DNA of 64,000 bases from Tritonibacter mobilis. GTDB lineage: Bacteria; Pseudomonadota; Alphaproteobacteria; Rhodobacterales; Rhodobacteraceae. The stretch lies in the NCBI RefSeq assembly GCF_001681715.1, contig NZ_LNWY01000012.1, positions 186,001 through 250,000 on the forward strand. Reading direction: 5' to 3'. Below the pieces are notes generated by a model, which saw only the letters and a program-made list of their open reading frames with translations, was not told the DNA's origin and searched no databases. Of the stretch, positions 1 through 9,201 are shown in pieces. How positions within the stretch are numbered: the stretch's first letter is position 1; each line of letters begins with the position of its first letter. A program made the translations under genes and the position numbers.

Positions 1-1004
1 CCGCGCATGGGTTGTCCATCAAGGCCCTGAAATCCGGTCTTACGCCCTGCCCCGGCCCGGTGACATCGCCACGCCTGAAGACAGAGATTGCCGGTCTGAA
101 CCTGCCCAACCCGGTCGGGCTCGCCGCAGGGTTCGACAAAAATGCCGAAGCGCTCGGCGCGCTCACGCAGGCCGGTTTTGGGTTTATCGAGGTGGGGGCC
201 GCAACCCCGCGCCCACAACCCGGCAATCCCAAACCCCGCCTGTTTCGGTTGAGCGAAGATCGCGCAGCGATCAATCGTTTCGGCTTTAACAACGAGGGCA
301 TGGAGGTGATCGGCGCACGCCTTGCTCAGCGGCCCAAGAATGGCGTAATCGGCCTCAACCTCGGCGCGAACAAAGACAGCGATGACCGCGCGCAGGATTT
401 TGCCCGCGTCCTGAGCAATTGCGGCACGCATCTGGACTTTGCCACCGTCAATGTCTCTTCTCCCAATACCGAAAAGCTGCGTGATCTGCAGGGTAAGGCT
501 GCCCTTTCTGCGCTATTGGCTGGGGTCATGGAGGCACGAGAGGGCCTGGACCGCCCGATCCCGGTGTTTCTCAAAATTGCACCCGATCTGGATGAGGCAG
601 GTCTTGATGATATCGCTGATGTCGCGCGCGAAAGCGGGATCGATGCGGTGATTGCAACCAATACGACGCTTGCCCGCGATGGTCTGAAAAGCGCGCACCG
701 CGACGAAATGGGCGGGCTCTCCGGCGCGCCATTGTTTGAAAAATCCACCCGGGTACTGGCACAGCTCTCCTCCCGGCTTGACGGCGCCGTGCCGATCATC
801 GGTGTGGGCGGAATTTCCTCAGCTGAGGACGCCTATGCCAAAATCCGCGCGGGTGCATCTGCGGTGCAGTTTTACACCGCACTGGTCTATGGCGGCCTGT
901 CACTTGCAGCAGAGATCGCCAATGGCCTTGATGCGCTTCTGGCGCGCGACGGGCATGACAGCGTCGCGCAAGCGGTTGGCACCGATCGCGCAACTTGGCT
1001 CTAA
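1..1004 (+). CDS. pyrD: Dihydroorotate dehydrogenase (quinone), class 2; 5' end outside window
   Basis: Oxidises dihydroorotate to orotate in de novo pyrimidine synthesis, passing electrons to the membrane quinone pool. The reading frame is open to the window edge (residues [13 protein letters not shown]), so about the first 20 residues of a normal ~350-residue protein are missing; the TTG at 12 is not a credible start. Visible class 2 signatures are [20 protein letters not shown], the NVSSPNT loop carrying the catalytic serine, FLKIAPDL, the TNTT substrate loop and GVGGI for FMN phosphate. It ends in TAA at 1002-1004. The next gene is convergent, with a 200-base gap holding a strong GC hairpin. 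Identification is secure. Confidence 0.96.
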   Translation, partial: AHGLSIKALKSGLTPCPGPVTSPRLKTEIAGLNLPNPVGLAAGFDKNAEALGALTQAGFGFIEVGAATPRPQPGNPKPRLFRLSEDRAAINRFGFNNEGMEVIGARLAQRPKNGVIGLNLGANKDSDDRAQDFARVLSNCGTHLDFATVNVSSPNTEKLRDLQGKAALSALLAGVMEAREGLDRPIPVFLKIAPDLDEAGLDDIADVARESGIDAVIATNTTLARDGLKSAHRDEMGGLSGAPLFEKSTRVLAQLSSRLDGAVPIIGVGGISSAEDAYAKIRAGASAVQFYTALVYGGLSLAAEIANGLDALLARDGHDSVAQAVGTDRATWL

Positions 1005-1075
1005 TCATCCAAAGCAGCCGGGGACGCTCCCGCCCGTCAGGGATGCTTTAAAAAGCCCCCCTTCCCGTTGGGCCC

Positions 1076-1104
1076 GGCAGGCCGCGCCAAAGGCGCGGCC
1101 TGCC
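1076..1104. repeat. Perfect 13-bp GC-rich inverted repeat, terminator-like
   Basis: Two 13-base arms (GGCAGGCCGCGCC and its complement) separated by AAA lie between the convergent ends of pyrD and the MATE gene. The hairpin would be very stable on either strand. No T-tract follows, so it is either a bidirectional transcription stop without a U-run or a dispersed palindromic repeat. The remaining bases of the 1005-1204 gap include a smaller hairpin near 1143-1160 (GATTTGC/GCAAATC). Confidence 0.6.
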
Positions 1105-1204
1105 CCCGGCGATTTGCAAAGCAAAGCGCAAAACCTCACCTGTGATTTGCAACAGCAAATCTCAATTTGGCCGCCCGCACATCGCGCAGACGAGACGCAG
1201 CGCT

Positions 1205-2530
1205 TCATCCAGCAGATGCAACTGACGCTTCCAGTCGAGGGTATCGGGCCGCCAGCGTTGCCGCGCGGGCAGTATTCAACACCATCAAAGCAAGCCAAAG
1301 CCCGTGATTTCCCAGCACTGGCACAAAGATCACAAGCGCGATCAGATAGATCCCCACCGCCTGGATCATTGCGATCCGCATGTCGCGGGTCCAGGTGGCA
1401 CCAATGTAGATACCGTCGAACATGAAGCTCGCCACGCTGATCAACGGAGCCAGCGCCACCCAGATCAGATAGTGCCGCGCAGTCTCGCGCACCTCCGGTG
1501 CCGTGGCCATCAGATCAATCAGCGCAGGCCCGCCCCACCAGAAGAGCAGCGCCAGCGCCACCGAGAACCCCACTCCCCAATAGCTCGACACAATGGCTGC
1601 CCGGCGCAGGCGCGCAGGATCCCGTGCCCCGACTGCCCCACCCACCAACGCCTCGGCGCTGAAGGCAAAGCCGTCCAGCGCAAATGCGGTCATCTGCAGA
1701 AGCTGGATCAGCACCTGATTGGCGGCCAATGTCACATCGCCAAGATCCGCACCGAGGAACAGGAAGGTGGTAAATGACAAGTTCAGCAAGACCGAACGCA
1801 CCATGATGTCGCCATTGACCTGCATCATCCGCTTGATCCGCACGCGATCAAAGATCCGCGCCCAGTCGTGCCACTGATCACCGGCAAAGGCCGACCCGCA
1901 CAGCCAGAGACCCAAGGCCAGCCCCGACCACTCCGCGATCAACGTCGCAGTCGCGACGCCTTCGACGCCCCAACCCAGCCCCAGCACGAACCACAGATCC
2001 AGCACGATATTGAGGCCATTCATCCAGATCTGCAGCAAGAAGACACCCCGCGTGCGCTCCATCGCGATCAGCCAACCTGTGACGGCATAAAGGCCGATGG
2101 TCGCAGGCGCACCCCAGATTCGGATTTCCAGATATTGCCGCGCCAGCCCCTCCACCTCGGCACTGGCAGGGGCCAGCGTAAAGGCTCCCCAAAAGACCAA
2201 AGCCTGCGCCAGAATGAAGAACAGCCCCGCGCCGCCCGCCAAGAGCAGCCCTCGCATCAACAGGGCGCCGGTCTCGGCCTCATCGCCAGCACCACGCGCC
2301 TGTGCCGCCAGACCGGTGGTGCCCATGCGCAAAAAGCCAAAGATCCAATAGATCGTCGACAGGATGACCGCGCCTATGCCCACGGCTCCAATGGGGGCGG
2401 CCTCCCCCAGCTGGCCCACCACGCCCGTATCCACCGCGCCGAGAATGGGCACGGTGGCATTGGACAAGACGATCGGCAGCGCGATTTTGAGCACCCGGGA
2501 ATGGGTGATGGGGCCAGATGCCTCTGACAT
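1205..2530 (-). CDS. MATE-family efflux transporter (DinF-like)
   Basis: A 441-residue polytopic membrane protein of the multidrug and toxic compound extrusion family, expected to export cationic or amphipathic compounds with Na+ or H+ antiport. Twelve hydrophobic segments are spread in the two-fold pattern of the family, starting with KIALPIVLSNATVPILGAVDT and GAVGIGAVILSTIYWIFGFLRMGTTG, the latter typical of the DinF branch. The ATG at 2530 is preceded by AAGGGA. It is the last gene of a minus-strand operon behind two PaaI-type thioesterases, 18 bases downstream of the second one. Substrate cannot be inferred. Confidence 0.9.
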   Translation of the reverse strand: MSEASGPITHSRVLKIALPIVLSNATVPILGAVDTGVVGQLGEAAPIGAVGIGAVILSTIYWIFGFLRMGTTGLAAQARGAGDEAETGALLMRGLLLAGGAGLFFILAQALVFWGAFTLAPASAEVEGLARQYLEIRIWGAPATIGLYAVTGWLIAMERTRGVFLLQIWMNGLNIVLDLWFVLGLGWGVEGVATATLIAEWSGLALGLWLCGSAFAGDQWHDWARIFDRVRIKRMMQVNGDIMVRSVLLNLSFTTFLFLGADLGDVTLAANQVLIQLLQMTAFALDGFAFSAEALVGGAVGARDPARLRRAAIVSSYWGVGFSVALALLFWWGGPALIDLMATAPEVRETARHYLIWVALAPLISVASFMFDGIYIGATWTRDMRIAMIQAVGIYLIALVIFVPVLGNHGLWLALMVLNTARAATLAARYPRLEASVASAG

Positions 2531-2548
2531 GAATAAAATCCCTTGGAA

Positions 2549-3067
2549 TCAGTCGCCTGAACGGCGTTCCTGCGGCATCAGGAAATGCCCCGTTGCCTGC
2601 GCAAAGAGCTTATCCTTGTGATCCTGCCAAGCGGCCACATGCACCGATGCATAGCGCCGACCGGAACGATTGACAGTCGCACGCGCATAAGAGTCCCGTG
2701 GCAGTCCCGAACGCAGATAGTCCACTGTAAAATCAATGGTTTTAGGCAAGCGCGGCATCTTGCCAGCCGCCATTGTCTCCACGTCCAACTCGCCGCTTTC
2801 AAACTGCGGCCAGAGGTGGAACCACTGCAGGGTGATCACCGAGGTAACCTCCAGAAAGGCCGCCGTCGCCCCACCGTGGATCGCGGGCAGCATCGGATTG
2901 CCGATCAGATTGTTGTGAAAATGCATGGTCGAGGTCAGCTCATCGCCACGCCGCTCGAAGGTGATGCCGAGAAACCCGATATAGGGCACCGATTCCACCA
3001 AGGCCGCAAGGGCCGCATCGCGGCGTTGCTTGATCACTTGCACGGGCTCGGGACGGGGGCGGCTCAT
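2549..3067 (-). CDS. PaaI-family hotdog thioesterase (second of pair)
   Basis: 172 residues with a single hotdog domain, expected to hydrolyse an acyl-CoA thioester. The active-site helix reads AIHGGATAAFLEVTS, where the usual acidic residue after HGG is Glu rather than Asp. Its ATG overlaps the TGA of the upstream thioesterase (ATGA), so the two are translationally coupled, possibly forming a heteromer or working on different chain lengths. The MATE gene follows directly. The acyl-CoA oxidation genes nearby make a housekeeping role in clearing stalled acyl-CoAs plausible, but this is inference. Confidence 0.85.
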   Translation of the reverse strand: MSRPRPEPVQVIKQRRDAALAALVESVPYIGFLGITFERRGDELTSTMHFHNNLIGNPMLPAIHGGATAAFLEVTSVITLQWFHLWPQFESGELDVETMAAGKMPRLPKTIDFTVDYLRSGLPRDSYARATVNRSGRRYASVHVAAWQDHKDKLFAQATGHFLMPQERRSGD

Positions 3068-3486
3068 TGTTTTGGCTCCAGCGTGAAGGCGCCAGAGGCC
3101 GTTGCGACAGGCACTTCGGTTTCTTCATCCGTCGCCACCGCGCGCACAAAGGCGACATTGCGGGTCACATGGTGACAGGTTGCGGTTGTGGTGATGGTCT
3201 GCCCCGGCGTCGCTCCGCGCATATAGTCAATCCGCAAATCAATGGTGGCAGTGCTCGACGGCTCGCTCGGGTGGCTCATCACGGCCGCACCGCAACAGGT
3301 GTCCATCAGGGCCGAAACTGCACCGCCATGGATCACGCCAGTATCTGGATCCCCGATCAGTTTCTTATCATAGGGCATCACGATCACCGCGCGCCCATTG
3401 CCGATCTCGGTCAGCTCCATCCCCAAAGCCTTTGAGTGCGGGATTGCCTCAATGAACTGGCGCGCCAATTGGGTCTTGTCTGCCAT
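3064..3486 (-). CDS. PaaI-family hotdog thioesterase (first of pair)
   Basis: 140 residues, the usual PaaI length. The canonical motif GVIHGGAVSALMDTC carries the HGG loop and the catalytic Asp on the hotdog helix. The start ATG at 3486 has AAGGAG six bases upstream. It is the first gene of the thioesterase-thioesterase-MATE operon and overlaps the second gene by four bases. The operon is divergent from a MerR regulator (3612), with a 125-base shared promoter region in which I see no clear operator. Family call is secure, substrate unknown. Confidence 0.9.
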   Translation of the reverse strand: MADKTQLARQFIEAIPHSKALGMELTEIGNGRAVIVMPYDKKLIGDPDTGVIHGGAVSALMDTCCGAAVMSHPSEPSSTATIDLRIDYMRGATPGQTITTTATCHHVTRNVAFVRAVATDEETEVPVATASGAFTLEPKQ

Positions 3487-3611
3487 CGGATGCTCCTTAC
3501 CGCTATCGGCTCTTTTATCAGACGCTCCTTGCCAAAGCGCAAGGCTTGCAAAACTCCCAGTTGCACCGCTCGGTTCAGATGCTTAGGTTGCCCGAGCAAG
3601 GGAGGACATGG

Positions 3612-3980
3612 ATGACCGAGACAAAACTGTCATTCAAGGAGATGTGCGCAGAGTTCGATGTGACGCCGCGCACCCTTCGGTACTATGAATACATCGAGCT
3701 GTTGCAGCCCGAACGTCAGGGGCGTTCACGGTTCTACGGCGCGCGCGAAGTGGCGCGGATGAAGCTGATCCTGCGCGGGCGCAAGTTCGGCTTTCAGCTG
3801 GAAGAGATCCGCCAATGGTTGCTGATCTACGATAAGGAAGGCGACGAAGCGCAAAACCGCGCCTTTATCGAGATGGCCGACCGGCAACTAAAAGAACTGG
3901 AACTCCAGCGCCAGCAGATCAACGAGGCGATGGACGAACTCACGGATCTGCGCAAAGTGACGCTGGGTTTATTGAAGTAG
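3612..3980 (+). CDS. MerR-family transcriptional regulator (first of pair)
   Basis: 122 residues. An N-terminal winged helix of MerR type (FDVTPRTLRYYEYIELLQPER, then the wing FYGAREVARMKLILRGRKFG) is followed by a C-terminal coiled coil (about residues 75-120) for dimerisation. No cysteine cluster for metal binding and no large effector domain are visible. I chose the ATG at 3612 because GGAGG sits six bases upstream; an upstream in-frame ATG at 3546 has no ribosome binding site. A paralogue lies at 4520. The position ahead of acyl-CoA oxidation genes suggests a LiuR-like role, which is inference. Confidence 0.9.
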   Translation: MTETKLSFKEMCAEFDVTPRTLRYYEYIELLQPERQGRSRFYGAREVARMKLILRGRKFGFQLEEIRQWLLIYDKEGDEAQNRAFIEMADRQLKELELQRQQINEAMDELTDLRKVTLGLLK

Positions 3981-4028
3981 GTCACTCGCCCGTTTCCCCA
4001 ACCGAGAGTAGCTGCGCAGGGTACATCA

Positions 4029-4271
4029 ATGGGAATACACGACTGCATCGGCGAGACCTCTTTCTATCCGCAGCTGCTGATCGGAGTTGGGGTTCTGATC
4101 TCGGGTATTTTCGTAAAGCTCAAGGAGGACCTCACTGTCGCACAAATGTGCGCGGTCTTGGTCGGTCGTCGAAAGATATCCAGCAAAAAACTGCAATGGG
4201 CGCTTCTGGTGCTTACCTTGCTGCTCCTTCTCGTGCTGTGGCTGTATCTCATCGACAGATGCATTCCATAG
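4029..4271 (+). CDS. Possible small two-helix membrane protein
   Basis: 80 residues. Hydrophobic segments at about 16-29 (LLIGVGVLISGIFV) and 57-75 (ALLVLTLLLLLVLWLYLI) flank a basic stretch, the layout of a small inner-membrane hairpin protein. The ribosome binding site (GCAGGGTA) is weak and I recognise no family. It sits between the two MerR genes on the same strand in a stretch less GC-rich than its surroundings. It may be a genuine small membrane protein or a chance frame. Confidence 0.45.
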   Translation: MGIHDCIGETSFYPQLLIGVGVLISGIFVKLKEDLTVAQMCAVLVGRRKISSKKLQWALLVLTLLLLLVLWLYLIDRCIP

Positions 4272-4432
4272 GGGCCTATTGGCCAACTTAAATCAGCCTG
4301 TTTGCGCATGCATTGCGGATACATGACGCTGATTTAACCTCTAAAATTTTCGGCTTTTCCCCAAAACGTCACGTCAATTCGCCCTGCCACCACGTCACCC
4401 CTCAAAATGACGCGGCGTCGGAGTTACGTAAA

Positions 4433-4449
4433 CGTCAAGTTCATGTTGT
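4433..4449. promoter_or_regulatory. Candidate MerR-type operator (ACGT-rich) ahead of the second merR gene
   Basis: GTTACGTAAACGTCAAG read on the other strand is CTTGACGTTTACGTAAC. From memory this resembles the ACGT-containing palindromes reported for LiuR-type MerR regulators of acyl-CoA catabolism; I could not check this. Further ACGTCA words at 4364-4378 and a spaced TTTACG/CGTAAA pair at 4474-4498 lie in the same 248-base promoter region. Confidence 0.4.
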
Positions 4450-4519
4450 AACTCTCGACAAGAGCCGCCAAGGTTTACGCAGACGACGCCAACGTAAAGC
4501 AACATCTGAGTGACGCCCC

Positions 4520-4921
4520 ATGAGTGAAGACACCAAATCCATTCGCGAGATGTGCGACGAGTTCGGAGTAACGCCGCGCACGTTGCGATTTTACGAAGCC
4601 AAGGAATTGCTGTTCCCAATCCGGGACGGACAAAAGCGGCTCTTTACCAAGCGCGACCGGGCGCGGCTGAAACTGATCCTGCGCGGCAAGCGGTTTGGCT
4701 TCAGCCTTGAGGAAATCCGCCAGCTTCTCGACCTTTATCATATGGGTGATCAGCAGCTGACGCAGCTGAGCCGCACCTATGAGATCGCGCAAGAGCGTCT
4801 GGCAGATATGGAGCGCCAGCGCGACGAGCTGACCGAGGCCATTGATGACCTGAAGGATCAGTTGAAATGGGGCGAGAAAGTCATCGCCTCGATGAAAACA
4901 AACGCCAAGGCGGCCGAGTAA
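4520..4921 (+). CDS. MerR-family transcriptional regulator (second of pair)
   Basis: 133 residues, clearly paralogous to the gene at 3612: both contain EMC.EF.VTPRTLR.YE followed by [24 protein letters not shown]-terminal coiled coil (about residues 80-130) probably mediates dimerisation. The acyl-CoA dehydrogenase gene starts 65 bases downstream on the same strand, so this is the likely local regulator of the oxidation genes. The promoter region upstream is rich in ACGT-containing motifs compatible with autoregulation. The family is certain; effector and targets are inference. Confidence 0.92.
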   Translation: MSEDTKSIREMCDEFGVTPRTLRFYEAKELLFPIRDGQKRLFTKRDRARLKLILRGKRFGFSLEEIRQLLDLYHMGDQQLTQLSRTYEIAQERLADMERQRDELTEAIDDLKDQLKWGEKVIASMKTNAKAAE

Positions 4922-4986
4922 CCCTCACCGCCCTGCCCGCCAGATTGAACATGCAAACCGCACCACTCCAACCTTTGAGGATCGCG

Positions 4987-6768
4987 ATGCCGAGCTATAC
5001 CGCCCCCACCAAGGACACCCAATTTGTTCTGCATGACGTGCTGAACATCAAGGACGCAGGAATCCCCGGCTATGACGAGCTGGAGCCTGATTTCACCGGC
5101 GCCGTTCTGGAAGAAGCCGGCAAGATCGCCCGCGACGTGCTGCACCCGCTGAATGTGGTGGGCGACACCGAGGGTTGCCGTCTGGAAAACGGTGTGGTCT
5201 ACACCCCGACCGGCTTTAAGGCCGCGTTCGAACAAGTGAAAGAAGGCGGCTGGCCTGGTCTTGACATGCCGGAACAATACGGCGGCCAGAACATGCCCTA
5301 TGTGATCGGTACTGCGGTGGGCGAGTTCTTCTCCGGAGCGAACCAGGCGTTTACCATGTATCAGGGCCTGACCCATGGCGCGGCCTCGGCCATTCTGGCG
5401 CATGGCACCGACGCACAGAAAGACACCTATCTGCCCAAGATGGTGTCCTGCGAATGGACCGGCACCATGAACCTGACAGAGCCCCATTGCGGCACTGATC
5501 TCGGCCTGATGCGCACCAAAGCAGAACCGCAGGAGGATGGCTCCTACAAGATCACTGGCCAGAAGATCTTCATCTCTGCCGGCGACCACGACATGTCCGA
5601 CAATGTGATCCATCTGGTGCTGGCAAAGATCCCCGGCGGCCCCGATGGCATCAAGGGCGTGTCGCTCTTTATCGTGCCGAAGTTCATCGTGAACGAAGAC
5701 GGCACCCCGGGCGAGCGCAATGGCGTTTCGGTCGGCAAGATCGAAGAAAAGATGGGCATTCACGGCAACTCCACCTGCGTGATGAACTACGACGCCGCGA
5801 CTGGCTGGCTCTTGGGGGACATGCACAAGGGTATGCGCGCCATGTTCACCATGATGAACGAGGCCCGTCTGGGTGTGGGCATGCAGGGTCTGGCGCAGGC
5901 CGAAGCGGCCTATCAGAACGCAGTGGAATACGCCAAGGACCGCCTTCAGGGCCGTGACGTGACCGGCGCGAAGAACCCCGATGGCCCGGCAGATCCGCTG
6001 ATCGTCCACCCCGATATTCGCCGTAACCTCATGGATCAAAAGAGCTTTGCCGAGGGCGCGCGGGCGTTCATCCTCTGGGGAGCGACCATGATCGACAAGG
6101 CGCATCGCTCTGAGGACAAGGACGCCGATGGGCTGATCTCTCTGCTCACGCCGGTTATCAAAGGGTTCCTGACCGACAAGGGCTATGACATGACCGTGCA
6201 GGCCCAGCAGGTTTACGGCGGCCATGGCTACATCGAAGAATGGGGCATGTCGCAATATACCCGCGACGCCCGTATCGCGATGATCTACGAGGGCGCAAAC
6301 GGTGTGCAGGCGCTGGATCTGGTGGGCCGCAAGCTCGCTCAGGATGGCGGCAAACATGTGATGGCTTTCTTTGATCTGGTCAAAGGGTTCTGCAAGGAAA
6401 ACGCCGAGATTTCCGAAGACTATGCCCAGGACTTCATCGAGCCTCTGAAGGCGGCCTCCAAGGATCTGCAAGCGGCGGGGATGTATTTCATGCAAAACGG
6501 CATGAAGAACCCCAACAACGCGCTCGCTGGCTCCACCGATTTCATGCACATGTTCGGCCATGTCTGCCTTGGCCTGATGTGGGCGATGATGGGCAAAGCC
6601 GCGCAAAAGGCGCTTGACGAAGGGGCCTCTGACGCGGCGTTCTACGAGACAAAACTCGCCACCGGCCGCTACTACATGGCACGTCAGCTGCCCGCGACCA
6701 AACTGCACCTTGCCCGCATCGAGACCGGTGCCGACACGGTGATGGCCCTCGACGCCGCGCAGTTCTGA
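4987..6768 (+). CDS. Acyl-CoA dehydrogenase, large DmdC/FadE-type with C-terminal extension
   Basis: 593 residues. FAD-dependent alpha,beta-dehydrogenation of an acyl-CoA, first step of beta-oxidation, with electrons passed to ETF. The length and C-terminal domain (about 460-593) place it in the branch that includes the methylmercaptopropionyl-CoA dehydrogenase DmdC and many fatty acyl-CoA dehydrogenases. Core motifs are [31 protein letters not shown] and [18 protein letters not shown]; the Glu of the last one is residue 435, the expected catalytic base. I chose the ATG at 4987 (GAGG seven bases upstream, homologue-like start MPSYTAP); the frame is open back to 4867 inside merR. Thiolase and FadB-like neighbours favour fatty acids over DMSP breakdown. 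Confidence 0.93.
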   Translation: MPSYTAPTKDTQFVLHDVLNIKDAGIPGYDELEPDFTGAVLEEAGKIARDVLHPLNVVGDTEGCRLENGVVYTPTGFKAAFEQVKEGGWPGLDMPEQYGGQNMPYVIGTAVGEFFSGANQAFTMYQGLTHGAASAILAHGTDAQKDTYLPKMVSCEWTGTMNLTEPHCGTDLGLMRTKAEPQEDGSYKITGQKIFISAGDHDMSDNVIHLVLAKIPGGPDGIKGVSLFIVPKFIVNEDGTPGERNGVSVGKIEEKMGIHGNSTCVMNYDAATGWLLGDMHKGMRAMFTMMNEARLGVGMQGLAQAEAAYQNAVEYAKDRLQGRDVTGAKNPDGPADPLIVHPDIRRNLMDQKSFAEGARAFILWGATMIDKAHRSEDKDADGLISLLTPVIKGFLTDKGYDMTVQAQQVYGGHGYIEEWGMSQYTRDARIAMIYEGANGVQALDLVGRKLAQDGGKHVMAFFDLVKGFCKENAEISEDYAQDFIEPLKAASKDLQAAGMYFMQNGMKNPNNALAGSTDFMHMFGHVCLGLMWAMMGKAAQKALDEGASDAAFYETKLATGRYYMARQLPATKLHLARIETGADTVMALDAAQF

Positions 6769-6859
6769 TCGCGCCCTGTGACATGACATCGGATGTGCCC
6801 CTGCGGGGCATATCCCCCCTTGGCCACCGGGGCGCATTTGGAATTGAGAGGATCCGAAT

Positions 6860-7072
6860 ATGCCCAAACGCTTTCGTCTGACCCGCCGCTTTCCCGTCGC
6901 CATGACGGAGGATGGCTTTCGCAGGCTCAAACGCTTTGCCCAAGAGGCCGGACTGGATGAGGGAGAAGCGCTGTCGTTTTTGTTCGAGAATTTCGACAGC
7001 GTGACGAACCATGAAAACCTGACCCACCGGTTGCGGCTGTTCAACGCCGAGCTGGAGGATCGCAAACGCTAG
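6860..7072 (+). CDS. Small basic/acidic protein of unknown function in the beta-oxidation locus
   Basis: 70 residues, charged and predicted mostly helical (MPKRFRLTRRFPVAMTEDG, then FRRLKRFAQEAGLDEGEALSFLFENFDSV). No transmembrane segment, signal peptide or known motif is visible. GAGAGGA seven bases before the ATG supports translation. It is co-directional and tightly placed between two acyl-CoA dehydrogenase genes (91 bases after one, 37 before the next), so it is probably co-transcribed. I do not recognise the family. Confidence 0.7.
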   Translation: MPKRFRLTRRFPVAMTEDGFRRLKRFAQEAGLDEGEALSFLFENFDSVTNHENLTHRLRLFNAELEDRKR

Positions 7073-7109
7073 CGCACGGCAAGCACTGCCAAGCGCTTAA
7101 GGGGGAGAG

Positions 7110-8273
7110 ATGAGCGCAGAGCTGGATTTTCGCACATCATCTGCATGGATGACCGACGAGCACAAAATGCTCGCTGACATGACGCAGAGCTTTATAACCA
7201 AGGAGTGGGCCCCGAAATTCGAACGCTGGCGCAAGCAGGGCGAGATGGACCGTTCCACCTGGGCCGAGGCCGGCGCGCTCGGCCTGCTCTGCCCCTCCAT
7301 CCCCGAGGAATACGGCGGCGCAGGCGGCGATTTTGGCCATGAGGCGGCGATCCTGATCGAGGCCAGCCGCGCCAATCTCGCCAGCTGGGGCCATGGTATC
7401 CATTCCGGCATTGTGGCGCATTACATCCTGTCCTACGGTACCGAAGAACAAAAGCAGCGTTGGCTGCCCAAAATGGTGTCCGGCGAGCTGGTCGGCGCGC
7501 TGGCGATGACAGAGCCGTCTACCGGGTCTGACGTGCAGGCCATCAAGACCAAGGCCATCCGGGACGGCAATGTCTACCGGCTGTCCGGGCAGAAAACCTT
7601 TATCACCAATGGCCAGCATGCCAACCTGATCCTTGTGGCCTCAAAAACGGACCCCTCTCTTGGGTCAAAAGGCATCTCGCTGGTGGGGCTTGAAACGGAT
7701 GGCGCCGACGGGTTCACCCGTGGCCGCAATCTCGAAAAGGTCGGCCTGCACGCAGCGGACACATCAGAGCTGTTCTTCGACAATATCGCGGTGCCCCCGG
7801 AAAACATCCTTGGCGGTGCCGAGGGTCAGGGCTTTTACCAGATGATGCAACAACTGCCGCAGGAACGGCTGATCATCGCCTGCGGCGCGGTTGGCGCGAT
7901 GCAGGGCGCGGTCGAGCGCACCATCGCCTATTGCAAAGAGCGCGAAGCCTTTGGCGGGCCTCTGACCCAATTCCAGAACACCCGCTTCAAGCTCGCTGAA
8001 TGCCTGACCAAGAGTAAAGTCGCACGCGCCTTCCTTGATGAATGCATGGTCGAACACCTACGTGGGAACTTAAGCGTCGAAAAAGCGGCGATGGCCAAAT
8101 ACTGGATCACCGACACGCAAGGCGCTGTGCTCGATGAGTGTTTGCAACTGCACGGAGGATACGGGTTCATGCAAGAATACGCCGTGGCGGAAATGTGGAC
8201 CGATGCCCGTGTGCAGCGCATTTACGGTGGCACCAATGAGATCATGAAAGAGCTGATTGCGAGGTCGCTGTGA
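7110..8273 (+). CDS. Acyl-CoA dehydrogenase, LCAD-like
   Basis: 387 residues, the normal length. Motifs [54 protein letters not shown] and C-terminal [16 protein letters not shown] are visible. The last motif has Gly where short- and medium-chain enzymes carry the catalytic Glu, as in mammalian long-chain acyl-CoA dehydrogenase; there the base lies on an earlier helix, and Glu269 here ([16 protein letters not shown]) aligns with it. The ATG follows a GGGGGAGAG ribosome binding site. Probable substrate is a long- or branched-chain acyl-CoA. It is co-directional with the other beta-oxidation genes. Confidence 0.93.
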   Translation: MSAELDFRTSSAWMTDEHKMLADMTQSFITKEWAPKFERWRKQGEMDRSTWAEAGALGLLCPSIPEEYGGAGGDFGHEAAILIEASRANLASWGHGIHSGIVAHYILSYGTEEQKQRWLPKMVSGELVGALAMTEPSTGSDVQAIKTKAIRDGNVYRLSGQKTFITNGQHANLILVASKTDPSLGSKGISLVGLETDGADGFTRGRNLEKVGLHAADTSELFFDNIAVPPENILGGAEGQGFYQMMQQLPQERLIIACGAVGAMQGAVERTIAYCKEREAFGGPLTQFQNTRFKLAECLTKSKVARAFLDECMVEHLRGNLSVEKAAMAKYWITDTQGAVLDECLQLHGGYGFMQEYAVAEMWTDARVQRIYGGTNEIMKELIARSL

Positions 8274-8305
8274 CAGTTCCAGCGCTTTCCCTCGCCGCGT
8301 CTGAC

Positions 8306-8342
8306 GGATGCCTCCGGCGGGGATATTTGAGAGAAGTTGAAG
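8306..8342 (+). repeat. Dispersed intergenic element, copy 1
   Basis: GATGCCTCCGGCGGGGATATTT followed by GAGAGAAGTTGAAG, placed 32 bases after the acyl-CoA dehydrogenase stop. It shares the core GATATTT...GA(A/G)...TGAAG with five other copies in this window and sits downstream of a gene in the direction of transcription. Confidence 0.65.
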
Positions 8343-8473
8343 GTATGGGGCGCGCCTGCCCCCGGGCTCTCCGCCTAATGGGCAAGCGCGCCTTCAGCTT
8401 CTGCGATCATCGGCTTCCCAGCCTGTACCGCACTGCCATGTTATCGCCATCTTGGTTAACAAACGCTGACTAT

Positions 8474-8526
8474 CCTTCATCTTCTTCAAAATATCCCACG
8501 GGGGTGCGGGGGTGTGAAACCCCCGC
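8474..8526 (-). repeat. Dispersed intergenic element, copy 2 (inverted)
   Basis: Read on the minus strand this gives a GGGGGT..ACCCCC hairpin and then GGGATATTTTGAAGAAGATGAAGG. It lies only 33 bases before the GST start and, unlike the other copies, faces against the flanking genes. Together with copy 1 it accounts for part of the 285-base gap 8274-8558, which otherwise shows no gene. Confidence 0.65.
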
Positions 8527-8558
8527 CGCGACATCGCCACTGGGAGGGGCGATTTGAT

Positions 8559-9191
8559 ATGAAACTCTATTGTTTTGGCGAATCCGGCCATTCCTACAAG
8601 GCGGCGCTGGCGCTTGAGCTTGCGGGGCTAGCGTGGGAGCCGGTCTTTGTTGACTTTTTCAACGGTACCACACGCGGCGATGCGTTCCGAAGTGACGTCA
8701 ATGAAATGGGCGAATGTCCGGTTTTAATTGATGGTGACGTAACGCTCAGCCAGTCCGGCGTGATCCAGCAGTATCTGTCTGAGACCTATGGCAAGTTTGG
8801 TGGAACCACCCCGGAAGAGAAACGGGAAGTCCTGCGCTGGCAGCTTTGGGACAATCACAAACTGTCTTCAAACGCGGGCCTGTGCCGGTTTTTGATGAAT
8901 TTCCTGCCCGAAGACAAACGCCCGGCTGAAGTAATCGCATTCCTGCAAGGACGCCTCAAAGCGGCCTACGCAGTTTTGGACAAACACTTGGAGGGCCGCG
9001 ACTGGATCGTGGGCGAAAGCCTCACCAACGCCGACCTTACCTGTTGTAGCTACCTCTATTACCCGGAACCTTTCGGCTTTGACCGCAAGGATTACCCCAA
9101 TATCGACGCCTGGCTGTCGCGCCTCAGCGCCCTGCCCGGCTGGAAACACCCCTATGACCTGATGCCCGGCAACCCGTCGGATCGAGCTTGA
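8559..9191 (+). CDS. Glutathione S-transferase family protein
   Basis: 210 residues. Thioredoxin-like N-terminal domain (MKLYCFGESGHSYKAALALELAGL, with the ECPVLIDGD stretch containing the cis-Pro and SQSGVIQQYL for glutathione binding) is followed by an all-helical C-terminal domain (about 85-205). The ATG at 8559 is preceded by GGGAGGGG; the upstream in-frame ATG at 8514 lies inside a repeat element and is rejected. It ends 10 bases before the thiolase gene, so it is part of the beta-oxidation operon. Possible roles are detoxifying reactive enoyl intermediates or an isomerase step; substrate is unknown. Confidence 0.9.
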   Translation: MKLYCFGESGHSYKAALALELAGLAWEPVFVDFFNGTTRGDAFRSDVNEMGECPVLIDGDVTLSQSGVIQQYLSETYGKFGGTTPEEKREVLRWQLWDNHKLSSNAGLCRFLMNFLPEDKRPAEVIAFLQGRLKAAYAVLDKHLEGRDWIVGESLTNADLTCCSYLYYPEPFGFDRKDYPNIDAWLSRLSALPGWKHPYDLMPGNPSDRA

Positions 9192-9201
9192 GGAGACCAA
9201 T

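Noticed and set aside
1128-1165. TTTGCAA-like words between pyrD and the MATE gene, similar to the prpE sites
   Set aside because: They lie between convergent gene ends where no promoter is expected and are explained by small hairpins.
4858-7065. 735-codon open frame antisense to the DmdC-type acyl-CoA dehydrogenase
   Set aside because: Shadow of a GC-rich gene: no ribosome binding site, composition rich in His, Arg and Gly, no recognisable motif, and the plus-strand gene is certain.
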